Below the pieces are notes generated by a model that saw only the letters and a list, made by a program, of their open reading frames with translations, was not told the origin of the DNA and searched no databases. Both the position numbers and the translations under genes were made by a program. From an uncultured Campylobacter sp. (lineage in GTDB: Bacteria > Actinomycetota > Actinomycetes > Mycobacteriales > Mycobacteriaceae), in NCBI GenBank assembly GCA_946221035.1, contig CAMIME010000001.1, forward strand, positions 62,001-126,000: a stretch of 64,000 bases of DNA. Reading direction: 5' to 3'. This document shows positions 33,019-42,105 of this stretch, one piece after another. The stretch's first letter is position 1. Each line of letters opens with the position of its first letter.

Positions 33019-33773
33019 TCCCGCATCCATTCCCGCCGGTAATCCATGACGGCGTCGCTGACCCCGGCCATCCGCGCACTTCGCACATGGCGCCACAGCG
33101 CGAAGAGGTGGGGGTCGAAGGAATGGTCGTCGAGCCGGTCGGTCACCGTCTCCACAATCGCTGCGACCCGGTCCGCGCGGGCAAAGAGTTTCGCAGCTCG
33201 CGGGGTCACTCCCGCGGGCAGGCCGGGGGTGTCGTAGAAATCCGCCAGCGTTCCCACCGCCAGGCGCGGGTTCGGTAAGTCTTTCGAGGTGCCGCCAACG
33301 GCCTCAATCAGGGTGGCAGCCTGGTCGGCGGCCTGGGACAGCAGCGTGTCGGCCTCTCCCGGGGTCAACCATTCCGGCTGGGGCAGGGGGTTCGGATCCT
33401 CGAACCACCGCCAAGTGACCTCGTCCGCCCCGTAGTCGGGGACCAGGATGTGGCTCACCCCGTCTCGGCCATGAACCACCAGCGCCCCGGCCTGGGAGAG
33501 CGCATCCATCGCCGGTGTGCCCGCACCGAGCCGCGCCGCCTGGCCAGGTCCCCACAAGACGAGCCTGATCACCGGTTCCTCGCCGGCGAGGTTGGCGGCC
33601 GAGCGGACGTCGATAAGCATCTGCGCAACGGGCGCATCGCCGAACGTGTGCCGGCCGCCGAGATCCCGCAGCGCGTCGAGGGTGTCGTCGGTGGATTCGA
33701 CCCCGTAGAGCCAGGCCGCGAGCCAGACGGCGGTGTTTTGCAGCGGGGAGTAAACCTGTGCGCGGGAGTGCAT
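33015..33773 (-). CDS. Conserved hypothetical protein
   Basis: 252-residue soluble protein of unknown function. It begins MHSRAQVYSPLQNTAVWLAA and contains alternating strands and helices; HGRDGVSHILVPDYGADEVT and VTWRWFEDPNP are the most distinctive parts. No nucleotide-binding or metal motif is recognised. The ATG at 33773 has TAGACT 7 nt upstream. It lies back-to-back with the DUF3097 gene and tail-to-tail with hemH, a position I associate with corynebacterial chromosomes. Confidence 0.75.
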   Translation of the reverse strand: MHSRAQVYSPLQNTAVWLAAWLYGVESTDDTLDALRDLGGRHTFGDAPVAQMLIDVRSAANLAGEEPVIRLVLWGPGQAARLGAGTPAMDALSQAGALVVHGRDGVSHILVPDYGADEVTWRWFEDPNPLPQPEWLTPGEADTLLSQAADQAATLIEAVGGTSKDLPNPRLAVGTLADFYDTPGLPAGVTPRAAKLFARADRVAAIVETVTDRLDDHSFDPHLFALWRHVRSARMAGVSDAVMDYRREWMRD

Positions 33774-33805
33774 CCGGGCAAGTCTAATCGGGTGGTGTTT
33801 GCCGG

Positions 33806-33831
33806 GCCGATAAAATACGCCGATAAAATAC
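33806..33831 (+). repeat. Tandem 13-bp duplication containing two -10 elements
   Basis: GCCGATAAAATAC occurs twice with no gap (33806-33818 and 33819-33831). Each copy has TAAAAT. The second is 11 nt before the DUF3097 ATG, so the duplication doubles the -10 of this gene. Confidence 0.85.
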
Positions 33832-33840
33832 GGACGCACT

Positions 33841-34692
33841 ATGGCTAACGATCGCTACAGCGGAGACATTTTCCAAGGCCACGCCCGCAGCCGGCGTCCC
33901 AGCTACCCGGATCTGCCTGCGGAGCCGGGGATCATCGTTGAGATCGTCGGTGATGATTTCGTCGGTGCCGTCGTGGGCTTTGAGCGGACGTACGACGGGG
34001 ACTTCGTACGGTTGGAGGACAGGTACGGCACCCAACGGCTGTTCAAGATGCTCCCCGGGGCGTTCATGGTTGAAGGCCAGCGCGTGACGTTGACCCGCTA
34101 CGTGGCTCCCCGCGAGGAGGGGCCGCAGCGCTCGAACTCCGGCTCGCGCAAGGTTGAAAACGTGCAGGCGAAGGTTGCTATGCCGTCGCGTATCTGGGTG
34201 GAGGGTGTCCACGACGCGGCAATTGTGGAGAAGGTGTGGGGCCACGACCTGCGCGTCGAAGGCGTGGTGGTGGAGTACCTGGAGGGGCTGGACAATTTGC
34301 AAGCGCGTCTCGACGACTTCCGTCCCGGCCCCGGCAGAAGGATCGGGGTTCTCGCGGACCACCTGATCGAGGGGACGAAGGAGTCGCGGATTGTCGAGCA
34401 CGTTGGCCCCCACGTACTGGTCACTGGCCACCCCTACATCGACATTTGGGCGGCAGTGAAACCGTCGAGCGTCGACATCCCTAGCTGGCCAGACGTGCCC
34501 TACGGGGAAGATTGGAAGACGGGCGTATGCCGCCGCCTGGGTTGGTCGGACCCGAAGGAAGGATGGCACCGGGTGTATTCATCCGTGAACACTTTCCGCG
34601 ACCTGGACTACACGCTGATCGGCGCGGTGGAGCGGCTCGTGGACTTTGTGACGAACCCCGAGCTGAGCAAATCGGATCTTTCACAGATGTAA
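33841..34692 (+). CDS. DUF3097 family protein
   Basis: 283-residue actinobacterial protein of unassigned function. The N-terminal part resembles a small beta barrel (VGAVVGFERTYDGDFVRLED). The central part IWVEGVHDAAIVEKVWGHDL and HVLVTGHPYIDIWAAVKP has the acidic layout of a TOPRIM-like domain, which would suggest nucleic-acid work; this is inference. ATG 33841 is preceded by duplicated TAAAAT boxes. It is divergent from the 252-residue hypothetical gene. Confidence 0.8.
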   Translation: MANDRYSGDIFQGHARSRRPSYPDLPAEPGIIVEIVGDDFVGAVVGFERTYDGDFVRLEDRYGTQRLFKMLPGAFMVEGQRVTLTRYVAPREEGPQRSNSGSRKVENVQAKVAMPSRIWVEGVHDAAIVEKVWGHDLRVEGVVVEYLEGLDNLQARLDDFRPGPGRRIGVLADHLIEGTKESRIVEHVGPHVLVTGHPYIDIWAAVKPSSVDIPSWPDVPYGEDWKTGVCRRLGWSDPKEGWHRVYSSVNTFRDLDYTLIGAVERLVDFVTNPELSKSDLSQM

Positions 34693-34702
34693 GGTGCTCA
34701 GT

Positions 34703-35131
34703 GTGGGAGCTTTAGTTTGGTTCATCGCCGCCGCAGTACTCGCCATGTTGGAGCTGGCCGTTGGCGAAATGACGCTGCTGATGCTCGGTGCAGGCGCCCT
34801 GACCACCGCGGCCGTCGCGCTTGCGGGCGTGCCGGTTGCGGTCGAGGTCGTGGTCTTTGCCATGTCGTCGGCGGTGTTCTGGTTTTTCCTCCGCCCAGTG
34901 CTGCGGAAGCGTTTGGATTCCCCCAAGGTGCTCGATGAGACCCCGCGCGCACTCGTCGGAAGCCGCGCCGAAGTCGTCGAGGACATTACACAGGGTTCGG
35001 GGCAAGTGCGTTTCGACGGCTCGCTGTGGACCGCCCGAGCCCTCGACCCAGCCGAAACGATTCCGGCGGGCGAGTCGGTGACCGTTTACGATATCGATGG
35101 CCCTGTCGCTGTCGTGTGGAAGGAGCCCTAA
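34703..35131 (+). CDS. NfeD-like membrane protein
   Basis: Short NfeD1b-type protein of 142 residues with two or three N-terminal transmembrane segments (LVWFIAAAVLAMLELAVGEM and a second hairpin) and a C-terminal OB fold (GSRAEVVEDITQGSGQVRF). NfeD proteins work with SPFH partners in membrane quality control or microdomains. GTG 34703 lies 7 nt after TAAGGT. Its stop is immediately followed by the SPFH gene ATG. Confidence 0.9.
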   Translation: MGALVWFIAAAVLAMLELAVGEMTLLMLGAGALTTAAVALAGVPVAVEVVVFAMSSAVFWFFLRPVLRKRLDSPKVLDETPRALVGSRAEVVEDITQGSGQVRFDGSLWTARALDPAETIPAGESVTVYDIDGPVAVVWKEP

Positions 35132-36385
35132 ATGGGTGGTGGATTAATCACGTTAATCGTTATCGTCGCGCTCGTGGTGGCGCTGCTGTCAGCATCGGTG
35201 AAGCTGATCCCGCAGGGTGAGGCTGCTGTGGTTGAGCGTCTCGGACGCTACACCCGCACCGTCTCCGGTGGGCTGACGCTGCTGGTGCCCTACATCGACC
35301 GCATCCGCGCCCGTGTGGATACGCGCGAGCGTGTTGTGTCGTTCCCGCCCCAGGCGGTGATTACCCAGGACAACCTGACCGTGGCCATTGACACAGTGGT
35401 GACGTTCCAGATCAACGACCCGGCGAAGGCCATCTACGGCGTGGACAACTACCTGGTTGGTGTGGAGCAGATTTCAGTGGCCACGCTGCGCGACGTTGTC
35501 GGTGGCATGACGCTGGAAGAGACGCTGACATCTCGCGAGACCATCAACCGTCGCCTGCGCGGCGAGCTGGATGCCGCCACCGCCAAGTGGGGCCTGCGCA
35601 TCAGCCGAGTCGAGCTGAAGGCGATCGATCCGCCGCCGTCCATCCAGCAATCGATGGAGATGCAGATGAAGGCGGACCGAGAAAAGCGCGCCATGATTCT
35701 CACGGCCGAGGGTAAGCGCGAGTCCGACATCAAGACCGCCGAGGGTGAAAAGCAGGCGCGAATCCTGTCCGCGGAGGGCGAGAAGCATGCGGCCATCCTC
35801 GCCGCTGAGGCGGAGCGCCAGGCCATGATGCTGCGGGCCGAAGGTGAGCGCGCCGCAAAGTACCTCGCGGCCCAGGGCGAGGCCGCCGCGATTCAGCGCG
35901 TCAACGCCGCCATTAAGTCCTCCGGTGTCACCCCTGAGCTCCTTGCCTACCAGTACATGGAGAAGCTGCCGAAGATCGCGGAGAACGAAGCCGCCACGAT
36001 GTGGATGATCCCCTCGCAGTTCGGCGATTCCCTCGAGCAATTCGCGAAGGCATTTGCCCACAAGGACGAGGACGGAGTGTTCCGCTACGAGGCTGAGGGC
36101 GTCAGCGAGGAGACCCGCGAGTTGGCCGGGCAGGAGGATACGGATCGTTGGTTCGACACCTCTCAGGACCCGGAGCTGGCCAAGGCACTTGCCGAGGCAC
36201 GGGCTGTGGCGAACAAGCACGTGGACGATCCGGACCCGACGCAGTCGCCGGAGGCGTCGTCAAGCGCTGCAGCTTCGGCGAACGCTGCGGCGGCGAGCGA
36301 GCTTGAAGCCGCACGCCGGGAGCTGGGTTCGACAGTGGCCGACCCGCAGTCGGACCAGGCTACTCCGGCTGAGCGGCCCGAGTAA
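35132..36385 (+). CDS. SPFH/Band 7 membrane protein (paraslipin-like)
   Basis: 417-residue stomatin/paraslipin-type protein with one N-terminal transmembrane helix, then the SPFH domain (IPQGEAAVVERLGRY to SRVELKAIDPP). A helical stretch of imperfect repeats of the kind AEGEKQARIL follows at about residues 185-260, typical of oligomerising flotillin-like tails. The last 60 residues are Ala/Ser/Glu-rich. It forms an operon with NfeD. The final 26 bp overlap the end of the convergent HTH gene. Confidence 0.92.
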   Translation: MGGGLITLIVIVALVVALLSASVKLIPQGEAAVVERLGRYTRTVSGGLTLLVPYIDRIRARVDTRERVVSFPPQAVITQDNLTVAIDTVVTFQINDPAKAIYGVDNYLVGVEQISVATLRDVVGGMTLEETLTSRETINRRLRGELDAATAKWGLRISRVELKAIDPPPSIQQSMEMQMKADREKRAMILTAEGKRESDIKTAEGEKQARILSAEGEKHAAILAAEAERQAMMLRAEGERAAKYLAAQGEAAAIQRVNAAIKSSGVTPELLAYQYMEKLPKIAENEAATMWMIPSQFGDSLEQFAKAFAHKDEDGVFRYEAEGVSEETRELAGQEDTDRWFDTSQDPELAKALAEARAVANKHVDDPDPTQSPEASSSAAASANAAAASELEAARRELGSTVADPQSDQATPAERPE

Positions 36386-36932
36386 GCAGATTCAACGCGA
36401 GTTGCCAGCCAGCGCGCTCGGCGGGCCAGCCGGCCGCCTGGAGCCGCTGGCTCATCGCTTGCTTGGAAATGCCGAGCTCCGCGGCCGCATCGCTTTGGGT
36501 GAGTCCGCGGCGTACCAGTGAGGTCGCCTCGCGGCCCTCCAACGTGCGCTTGTGCAACACGTGAGCCAGCAGCGCAAACACAGCGCTGAGATCCGGCGCG
36601 GCGGTCGACGGTGACGTTTCCACCACTTGCGCGCGTACCTGGCCCGCTCGGGAACCCGCGGCGCGTTCGGCGGCCCGATGCGCGGCCTCCTCCGCGGCAT
36701 CGTCGGTACCTGCGGCAACGCCGACTCCGATCGCCCATTGACCATCCGAAAGCAGGGCCATGATCAAGTTGAGGGCGTCCTCGGGCTCTTCGACGCTCGT
36801 GGTGAGTTCGTCGAGGCCGGATACAACTACTGCCCCCACACCGGGCAGGGAGGCCAGCGCTTCGGCAGAGCGCTCAACGAGCTGCGCACGAGCTTTCTCG
36901 TGGCCACGATAGCGAGCGTAGACACCGATCAT
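36360..36932 (-). CDS. Putative DNA-binding protein with C-terminal helix-turn-helix
   Basis: 190-residue protein. The C-terminal LTQSDAAAELGISKQAMSQR is a clear helix-turn-helix of sigma-like or MarR-like shape. The N-terminal 110 residues contain a strand-helix domain (LPGVGAVVVSGLDELTTSV) without a recognised ligand site. TAGACT lies 8 nt before the ATG, overlapping the stop of the upstream TVP38 gene. Probably a regulator; its target is unknown. Confidence 0.75.
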   Translation of the reverse strand: MIGVYARYRGHEKARAQLVERSAEALASLPGVGAVVVSGLDELTTSVEEPEDALNLIMALLSDGQWAIGVGVAAGTDDAAEEAAHRAAERAAGSRAGQVRAQVVETSPSTAAPDLSAVFALLAHVLHKRTLEGREATSLVRRGLTQSDAAAELGISKQAMSQRLQAAGWPAERAGWQLALNLLTRAAQPE

Positions 36933-36938
36933 GGCGGA

Positions 36939-37586
36939 TCAGTCTACGTGACGGTCACCCGCCGGCAGCTTGGTGTCCACGACCAGCCCGAACACACCCA
37001 CGCAGGCGAGGATGGCCATAGCCGCGACGTATTCGGGCTTGGCCTCACCCGCAAGCGTGTCCCCGAACACCGCCACGAGCACCGTGCCAGGCGCTGAGCC
37101 GACGAGGGTGGCCAACGCGAACGGGGCCACGCGCACTCGGGTCAGCGCCGCGGCGTAGTTCAGCACGGAAAACGGGACAGCCGCGATCATGCGCAAGCTG
37201 AGCACGGCGAGCCAGCCGCGCTCCTCCAGACGAGCGTTCACCGCCTGCAACTTCGGGTGGGTCAACCGCGGCTCCACCCAATCGCGCAGCAAGAAGCGGA
37301 CCACGAGGAGGGAGATGACGGCCGACACCGTCGTCGCAGTCAGCGCCAACACGACCCCTTCCACGGTGCCAAAGAGGACCCCGGCGGAGATGGTCATGAT
37401 TGTGCGGGGGATAGGAAACTGCGTTACGACGACGTAAAGCACGAAGAAAAGTAGGGGGAACCACGCTCCAGTGGCGTCGGACCACGTTCGCAGGGTTGAC
37501 AACGGAGGGACGTCGATAAGCAACCAAGCCCCGAGGAATGCGGTCACGGCGAGGGCGAGGAGCGCCTGTGGTGTGCGACCGCGCAC
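36939..37586 (-). CDS. TVP38/TMEM64 (DedA-like, SNARE-associated) membrane protein
   Basis: 215-residue polytopic protein with about six hydrophobic segments. The VTT-domain core is FPIPRTIMTISAGVLFGTVE followed by a reentrant-like glycine-rich helix and FLLRDWVEPRL. Relatives are lipid scramblases or transporters of the DedA superfamily. GTG 37586 has GGGAGG upstream. It lies 7 bp upstream of the HTH gene and may be cotranscribed with it. Confidence 0.85.
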   Translation of the reverse strand: MRGRTPQALLALAVTAFLGAWLLIDVPPLSTLRTWSDATGAWFPLLFFVLYVVVTQFPIPRTIMTISAGVLFGTVEGVVLALTATTVSAVISLLVVRFLLRDWVEPRLTHPKLQAVNARLEERGWLAVLSLRMIAAVPFSVLNYAAALTRVRVAPFALATLVGSAPGTVLVAVFGDTLAGEAKPEYVAAMAILACVGVFGLVVDTKLPAGDRHVD

Positions 37587-37604
37587 GTTGCCTCCCGTTC
37601 CGCG

Positions 37605-37632
37605 AAAAAACCGGCTCCGTTGGGGAGCCGGT
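37605..37632 (-). terminator. Intrinsic terminator of tRNA-Leu
   Basis: On the minus strand the stem CCGGCTCC / GGAGCCGG with a 5-nt loop is followed by six T residues. It begins 8 nt past the tRNA 3' end and is the clearest Rho-independent terminator in the window. Confidence 0.9.
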
Positions 37633-37639
37633 CGACTTG

Positions 37640-37725
37640 TGCCCGAGGGGGGACTTGAACCCCCACGTCCGTTAATAGGACACTAGCACCTCAAGCTAGC
37701 GCGTCTGCCATTCCGCCACCCGGGC
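37640..37725 (-). tRNA. tRNA-Leu (anticodon GAG)
   Basis: Class II tRNA of 86 nt including the discriminator A. The acceptor stem GCCCGGG pairs with CTCGGGC (one G-U). The anticodon loop TTGAGGT is held by CTAGC/GCTAG. A long variable arm pairs GTCC with GGAC, and the T arm reads GGGGGTTCAAGTCCCCC. CCA is not encoded. It decodes CUC and CUU. Confidence 0.97.
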
Positions 37726-37765
37726 TTAGGGTGTTTGTTCAGCCTCTCGGCTGGGCACTCGTAGA

Positions 37766-37795
37766 ACTATAAGGTGAAGCGGCGGGGTCTTCCAA
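37766..37795 (-). promoter_or_regulatory. tRNA-Leu promoter
   Basis: TTGGAA (37790-37795), 18-bp spacer, TATAGT (37766-37771) on the minus strand, about 40 nt upstream of the mature tRNA 5' end. This is one of few promoters here with both boxes recognisable. Confidence 0.7.
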
Positions 37796-37821
37796 ATCGC
37801 CTGCATTGCTATGGTTGTCAG

Positions 37822-39372
37822 GTGCTTCCACCGCCCCGCAGACTGGTTACGTACCGCTGGTTTATTCCGGCGCATCCGCCGCCTGATCCCAATGCGATCC
37901 ACCCGCGTCGGTGGATCAGTCCGCGGCGCCTCACCCTCGACCTCACGCACGCGTACCCGGTGGCCTACTGGCTCATGGTGGCCGGTTATGTGGTGGGCAA
38001 CGCGTTGTCTGGGATGTCCCCTATGCTTCTGGGCCGCAGCGTGGATGCCCTGACGGCGGGGGAGATGCGCACCGCGGCGTGGATGATCGTGGCCTTCGGC
38101 GCGATCATGGTGGTGAACTACGTGCTCGAGACCACAGGCGACGGGTTTATGACAGCCGGGGTGAGCCGCTCGATCCACCGGACGCGGCTGCACCTCACGT
38201 CGGGCCTATTGGCACGCGGGGCGGGGTCGCGTAACCCGGGCAATGTGCTCAATACCGTCGACGCTGACGTGAAGTCGGTCGGGGAGTTCCGGGAGTCGAT
38301 CTCGTTTCCGCTGGTTATGGCGGGGTACCTCGGTGGGGCGATCCTGGGCGTGTGGGCGGTCTCGCCCGCTGTCGCTCTGGCTACGCTGGCCGGCGCCGCC
38401 GCGCTGATGGTTGCTGCGTGGCTGACTGCGAAACCGATAACAAAGGTATCGCTCGCTCGGCGCGAAGCGGAGTCGCAGGTCGCAGGCTTTGCCACCGACA
38501 TAGCGCAGGGGTCGCGCGTGGTCAAGGGGCTGGGCGCCACCGGGGCGACCACGCAGCGCTTCCACGAGCTCACCGACGAGGCTCTCCGCCTCATGCACCG
38601 GGACAACACGCTGCAGGCCGTGCTCACCTTCGCCCGCCAGGGTGTGGCGGCGCTGGCAAACATCGCTGTCATCGCGCTCGCCGGTGCGATGGCAATCCGC
38701 GGCAGCATCACGCCCGGCGGCATGCTCACCGTGACGCTCATTGTGCCGCCGGCGCTGCTCGTGTCCGGATTCGCACTCGGCGACCTCGCCAACGGCTGGG
38801 GCAGGGCGCTCGCAGGAGCGAAGCGGGTGCAGTCGCTTATCGACGAACCTCCGGCCCCAACCCCACACCCCAAGCACACGGGCGAGGCACTTCCCGGCCC
38901 GGGGTTGCTCGTCCTGCCGCCGACCGAGGCATCTCAGTCGCTGGCGCAGGCGTGGTCGGAGGCACCCGGCGTGTTGTTCACCCCGCACGTGGTGAACGTC
39001 TTCGAGGGTTCGATCGGGGAGAACGTGAACCCCACCGGGAACATCCCGGACCAGCGGGTCAAAGAGGCGCTCGCATCGGCGTGCTGCCAGGACATCCTCA
39101 CCCGACTGGGTGGCATGGGCGCGGGTGGTGAGCTGCCGGCCGCGCCCGTGGGCGAGGCCGGGCTCAACCTATCCGGCGGGCAGCGCCAGCGTGTCGCCCT
39201 TGCCCGCGCGCTCGCCTTCGATCCGGAGGTGCTGATCCTGGATGACCCGACCACCGGCCTCGACGCGGTCACCCAGGCCGACGTCATCCACAGCGTCAAG
39301 GCGCTGCGCGGCGGGAAAACCACCGTCGTCATCACCGGTAACCGGGCGTGGAAGGCGGCGGCGGATGGCTGA
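37822..39372 (+). CDS. ABC exporter subunit with lost Walker A (degenerate half)
   Basis: 516-residue half-transporter: a membrane domain of about six helices (residues 50-320) fused to a shortened nucleotide-binding domain. Where Walker A is expected, residues 366-374 read PPTEASQSL, with every glycine and the lysine gone. Signature LSGGQ (450-454) is intact. Walker B ends LILDDP, with Asp for the catalytic Glu, and the H-loop histidine is missing (VVITGNR). It can supply only the signature half of an ATP site. GTG 37822 lies 6 nt after TATGGT. Confidence 0.88.
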   Translation: MLPPPRRLVTYRWFIPAHPPPDPNAIHPRRWISPRRLTLDLTHAYPVAYWLMVAGYVVGNALSGMSPMLLGRSVDALTAGEMRTAAWMIVAFGAIMVVNYVLETTGDGFMTAGVSRSIHRTRLHLTSGLLARGAGSRNPGNVLNTVDADVKSVGEFRESISFPLVMAGYLGGAILGVWAVSPAVALATLAGAAALMVAAWLTAKPITKVSLARREAESQVAGFATDIAQGSRVVKGLGATGATTQRFHELTDEALRLMHRDNTLQAVLTFARQGVAALANIAVIALAGAMAIRGSITPGGMLTVTLIVPPALLVSGFALGDLANGWGRALAGAKRVQSLIDEPPAPTPHPKHTGEALPGPGLLVLPPTEASQSLAQAWSEAPGVLFTPHVVNVFEGSIGENVNPTGNIPDQRVKEALASACCQDILTRLGGMGAGGELPAAPVGEAGLNLSGGQRQRVALARALAFDPEVLILDDPTTGLDAVTQADVIHSVKALRGGKTTVVITGNRAWKAAADG

Positions 39373-41164
39373 CCTTTTACGCGCCGACGCGCTCGCGCCG
39401 GCGTCCCCGCGCGAGTCGCTGCGATTCCTCAGGCACCTTCCGGGCGGTGTCACCACCCGCTGGCTCGTCCTACTCGCCGCGGTACACATCGGCATCCAGG
39501 TGTTCATGGCGGTGCAGGCGAACGTGTTTGGGCGTGCCGTCGACGCGCTCGGCGGCACAGCTGTTCCAGTGTTCGGATCCGGCCCTCGCGCCTTCGCGGC
39601 AATGTTGGCGGTGGCGAGCGTGTGCATCCTGTTCGACGTCGCGGGGCGCTCCTTCAGCAATTGGATGATCGGCGCGAAGGTCCGTGAAGCCGGCATCCAA
39701 TTGCGGCGCGCCTGCCTGGACGCGGTGCTCAAGGCCCCGGTGCCCAAGGTGATGCAGCTGGGCACCGGCAACGTGATCACCCGGATGACCAAGGATATTG
39801 AGGACGTGGTCACGATCGTCAGTTTCGTCGGCACGCGAATTCTCATGTCAATCTTCGTCTTCCCGGTGACCTTTGTTGGATTGGCCGTCATCGATATCCG
39901 CTTCGCGCTGATCGTCCCTGTCGTCCTGGTGGCGCTCGTGCCGTTTGCGCGGGAGGTGCTCCGCAACCTTGCGGGTGTGGTCAACGCGGTGAGCGTGAGC
40001 GAGGCCCGTCGAAACGCGACGCTTTTGGACACGTTGCGGGGGCTGCCCACCATGCGCGCATTCGGCATCGAGGAATGGGCGCTTCGGCGCATGGAGCGAG
40101 ACTCGTGGCAGGCGGTGCAGGCGGCAAACGACCAGCTTCCGTGGTCCCGGCGGATGTTCGGCATCGGCGTGTCAGCCTACGGCGTGTGGATGCTGTCCAC
40201 CCTGGCTGTGGGCCTCTGGCTCTTCACCAGCGGGTCAATTACGGCCGGGGAATACTCGGCGGCAGTGTTTCTGGTCTTCCGCGCGGAGATGATGATCACC
40301 AATGCGCTGTTCCAGCTTAACGACATTCAAGAGGCACTTACCGCCCTGGGCCGTGCAGTGAGCCTCGCCACGATCCACACCGGCAACGCGAAACCCGGCG
40401 CCCCGGATCTCGCGGCACCCGTCGACCTCGAGATCGAGCACCTCACCTTCGCCTACCCGGGCGGCAATCCGGTGCTCGATGACCTCTCAGTGACGCTTCC
40501 GGCCGGCACCACCACTGCACTCGTCGGCACGTCAGGGGCAGGCAAGTCGACCCTGGCATCCCTCATCGCGGGGTTGTTGGAACCGACCGCCGGCGCCATT
40601 CGCGTCGGCGGCGTGGACACCGCCGAGGTCGATCCTGTATGGACCGCCCGCAACGTCACCCTCGTCAGCCAAGAGGTGCACGTTTTCGCCGGCCCGCTTC
40701 GCGACGACCTCCGGATGGCATCCCCAGACGCCACCGACGACGAGTTGGTGGACGCACTGTCGGCCGTCGGTCTCGCGCCGGGTTCCGTGGCGTACGAGCG
40801 CGCCTTCCCCGAGGGCCTGAACACGCGTGTCGGCGCCGGCGCCCATGATCTTCCGCCCCGGGTGGTGCAGCAGATCGCGCTTGCTCGTGTGTACCTCAGC
40901 CGGCCGCAGGTGCTCATACTGGATGAGGCCACCGCGGAGGCCGGAAGCGACGACACCACGGCGCTGGAAGCAGCCGCCGACGCCATCACCCGTCAGGCGA
41001 CCTCACTCGTTGTCGCCCACCGCCTGGACCAAGCCGTCACCGCCGACCGGATCCTGGTCATGGAGAAAGGGCGCATCATCGAAGACGGCACGCATTCCCA
41101 GCTCTTGGCAGCTGGAGGGCGCTACGCGCGCCTGTTCGCAGTGTGGGACGCGGGGGAGCGTTGA
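39365..41164 (+). CDS. ABC exporter subunit with intact Walker A but lost signature
   Basis: 599-residue half-transporter with six membrane helices and a full-length nucleotide-binding domain. Walker [10 protein letters not shown] lies at residues 388-396. Q-loop VSQE, Walker B LILDEAT with the catalytic Glu, and H-loop VVAHR are intact. The LSGGQ signature is replaced by LPPRV (about 496-500). It overlaps the upstream half-transporter gene by 8 nt, and its losses complement those of that partner. The exported substrate cannot be inferred. Confidence 0.9.
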   Translation: MADLLRADALAPASPRESLRFLRHLPGGVTTRWLVLLAAVHIGIQVFMAVQANVFGRAVDALGGTAVPVFGSGPRAFAAMLAVASVCILFDVAGRSFSNWMIGAKVREAGIQLRRACLDAVLKAPVPKVMQLGTGNVITRMTKDIEDVVTIVSFVGTRILMSIFVFPVTFVGLAVIDIRFALIVPVVLVALVPFAREVLRNLAGVVNAVSVSEARRNATLLDTLRGLPTMRAFGIEEWALRRMERDSWQAVQAANDQLPWSRRMFGIGVSAYGVWMLSTLAVGLWLFTSGSITAGEYSAAVFLVFRAEMMITNALFQLNDIQEALTALGRAVSLATIHTGNAKPGAPDLAAPVDLEIEHLTFAYPGGNPVLDDLSVTLPAGTTTALVGTSGAGKSTLASLIAGLLEPTAGAIRVGGVDTAEVDPVWTARNVTLVSQEVHVFAGPLRDDLRMASPDATDDELVDALSAVGLAPGSVAYERAFPEGLNTRVGAGAHDLPPRVVQQIALARVYLSRPQVLILDEATAEAGSDDTTALEAAADAITRQATSLVVAHRLDQAVTADRILVMEKGRIIEDGTHSQLLAAGGRYARLFAVWDAGER

Positions 41165-41200
41165 CGCATCAGAGCTGAGAGTTTTCGGTACAAAGGAGCC

Positions 41201-41731
41201 ATGACTGCTTCCTACGATCAAGACCGTTTCCCCGGCCCCGACCCATACGCTCCACTGAAGGATGTCCCTGCGTTTCAGCTCACCTCCACTGACATCACGG
41301 ACGGGGAGCGGCTCGACGACACGATCGCCGAGCCGCAAGGCGTAAGCCCCCAGCTTGCCTGGGAAGGCCTGCCCGAGGGCACGAAATCCATCGCTGTGAC
41401 CTGCTTCGACCCGGATGCGCCGACCGCGTCCGGGTTCTGGCACTGGTCCGCATTCAACATCCCCGCAGACGTGACCGAGCTCCCCAGCGGTGCGGGTGCG
41501 AAGGAGGACCTCGGCGTCGGCGCTGTCACCCTGGCAGGCGACTCGGGCGCGAAGGGCTACTACGGTCCGCAGCCGCCGGAGGGCCACGGACCGCACCGCT
41601 ATCTCTTCGCGGTCCACGCCGTGGATACCGAGTTCGACCCTGCGGAGATTGCCAACCCCACCCAGCTCGGCTTCAACCTGTACTTCCACACCCTGGGTCG
41701 GGCAATCATTTGGGGCTGGTACGAAAACTAG
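41201..41731 (+). CDS. YbhB/YbcL-type PEBP protein
   Basis: 176-residue phosphatidylethanolamine-binding-protein-fold protein of the bacterial YbhB/YbcL family. Conserved elements include GVSPQLAWEGLPEGTKSIAV, FDPDAPTASGFWHWSAFNIP and GYYGPQPPEGHGPHRYLFAV, the ligand-pocket residues of PEBP. There is no signal peptide. Function in bacteria is poorly defined. AAAGGAG precedes the ATG. Confidence 0.92.
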   Translation: MTASYDQDRFPGPDPYAPLKDVPAFQLTSTDITDGERLDDTIAEPQGVSPQLAWEGLPEGTKSIAVTCFDPDAPTASGFWHWSAFNIPADVTELPSGAGAKEDLGVGAVTLAGDSGAKGYYGPQPPEGHGPHRYLFAVHAVDTEFDPAEIANPTQLGFNLYFHTLGRAIIWGWYEN

Positions 41732-41757
41732 GCGGGGGTGGCAGTAACATCCGCCCA

Positions 41758-42105
41758 ATGATTCCCGTTCAGCTGCGCGTCGGCGGTGCCTTCTTGGGTC
41801 TCGCCGCCGCCCTCATCCTCTACGCCGTGCTCGGATTCCTGAAGTCGGAGGAGGCGTTCGCGATCACACCCCAGGTGCTCACCGTCCTGCTGGCTGTCGC
41901 GATTGTCGGCGCCTTCGCCACCACGAGCACCCGCCAAGGCGGCTCTCGCACCCAGGTGATTGCGCTGCTTATCGCGGTCGTGCTGGTGGGCCTCGGCGTC
42001 ATCCTCCCGGACACCGCGCTCATGGTCACCACCCCGGTGTGGCTGGCGGCGTGGGCGCTTGCAGCCGGCATCTGCGCGGTTATCCTGCGGCGCAGCGTGC
42101 GTTAG
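41758..42105 (+). CDS. Small polytopic membrane protein
   Basis: 115-residue protein with four hydrophobic segments and short basic ends; no family recognised. TAACAT lies 7 nt before the ATG. Its TAG is directly adjacent to the convergent pyrD stop with no base between. The composition matches neighbouring genes. Confidence 0.7.
   Translation: MIPVQLRVGGAFLGLAAALILYAVLGFLKSEEAFAITPQVLTVLLAVAIVGAFATTSTRQGGSRTQVIALLIAVVLVGLGVILPDTALMVTTPVWLAAWALAAGICAVILRRSVR

Noticed and set aside
36360..36932. SatD or MarR assignment of the HTH protein
   Set aside because: Only the helix-turn-helix is clear; the N-terminal domain does not match either family well enough.
37736..37754. Small stem CAGCC/GGCTG upstream of tRNA-Leu
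   Set aside because: Five base pairs and no T-run; it lies in the tRNA 5' leader and is too weak to call.
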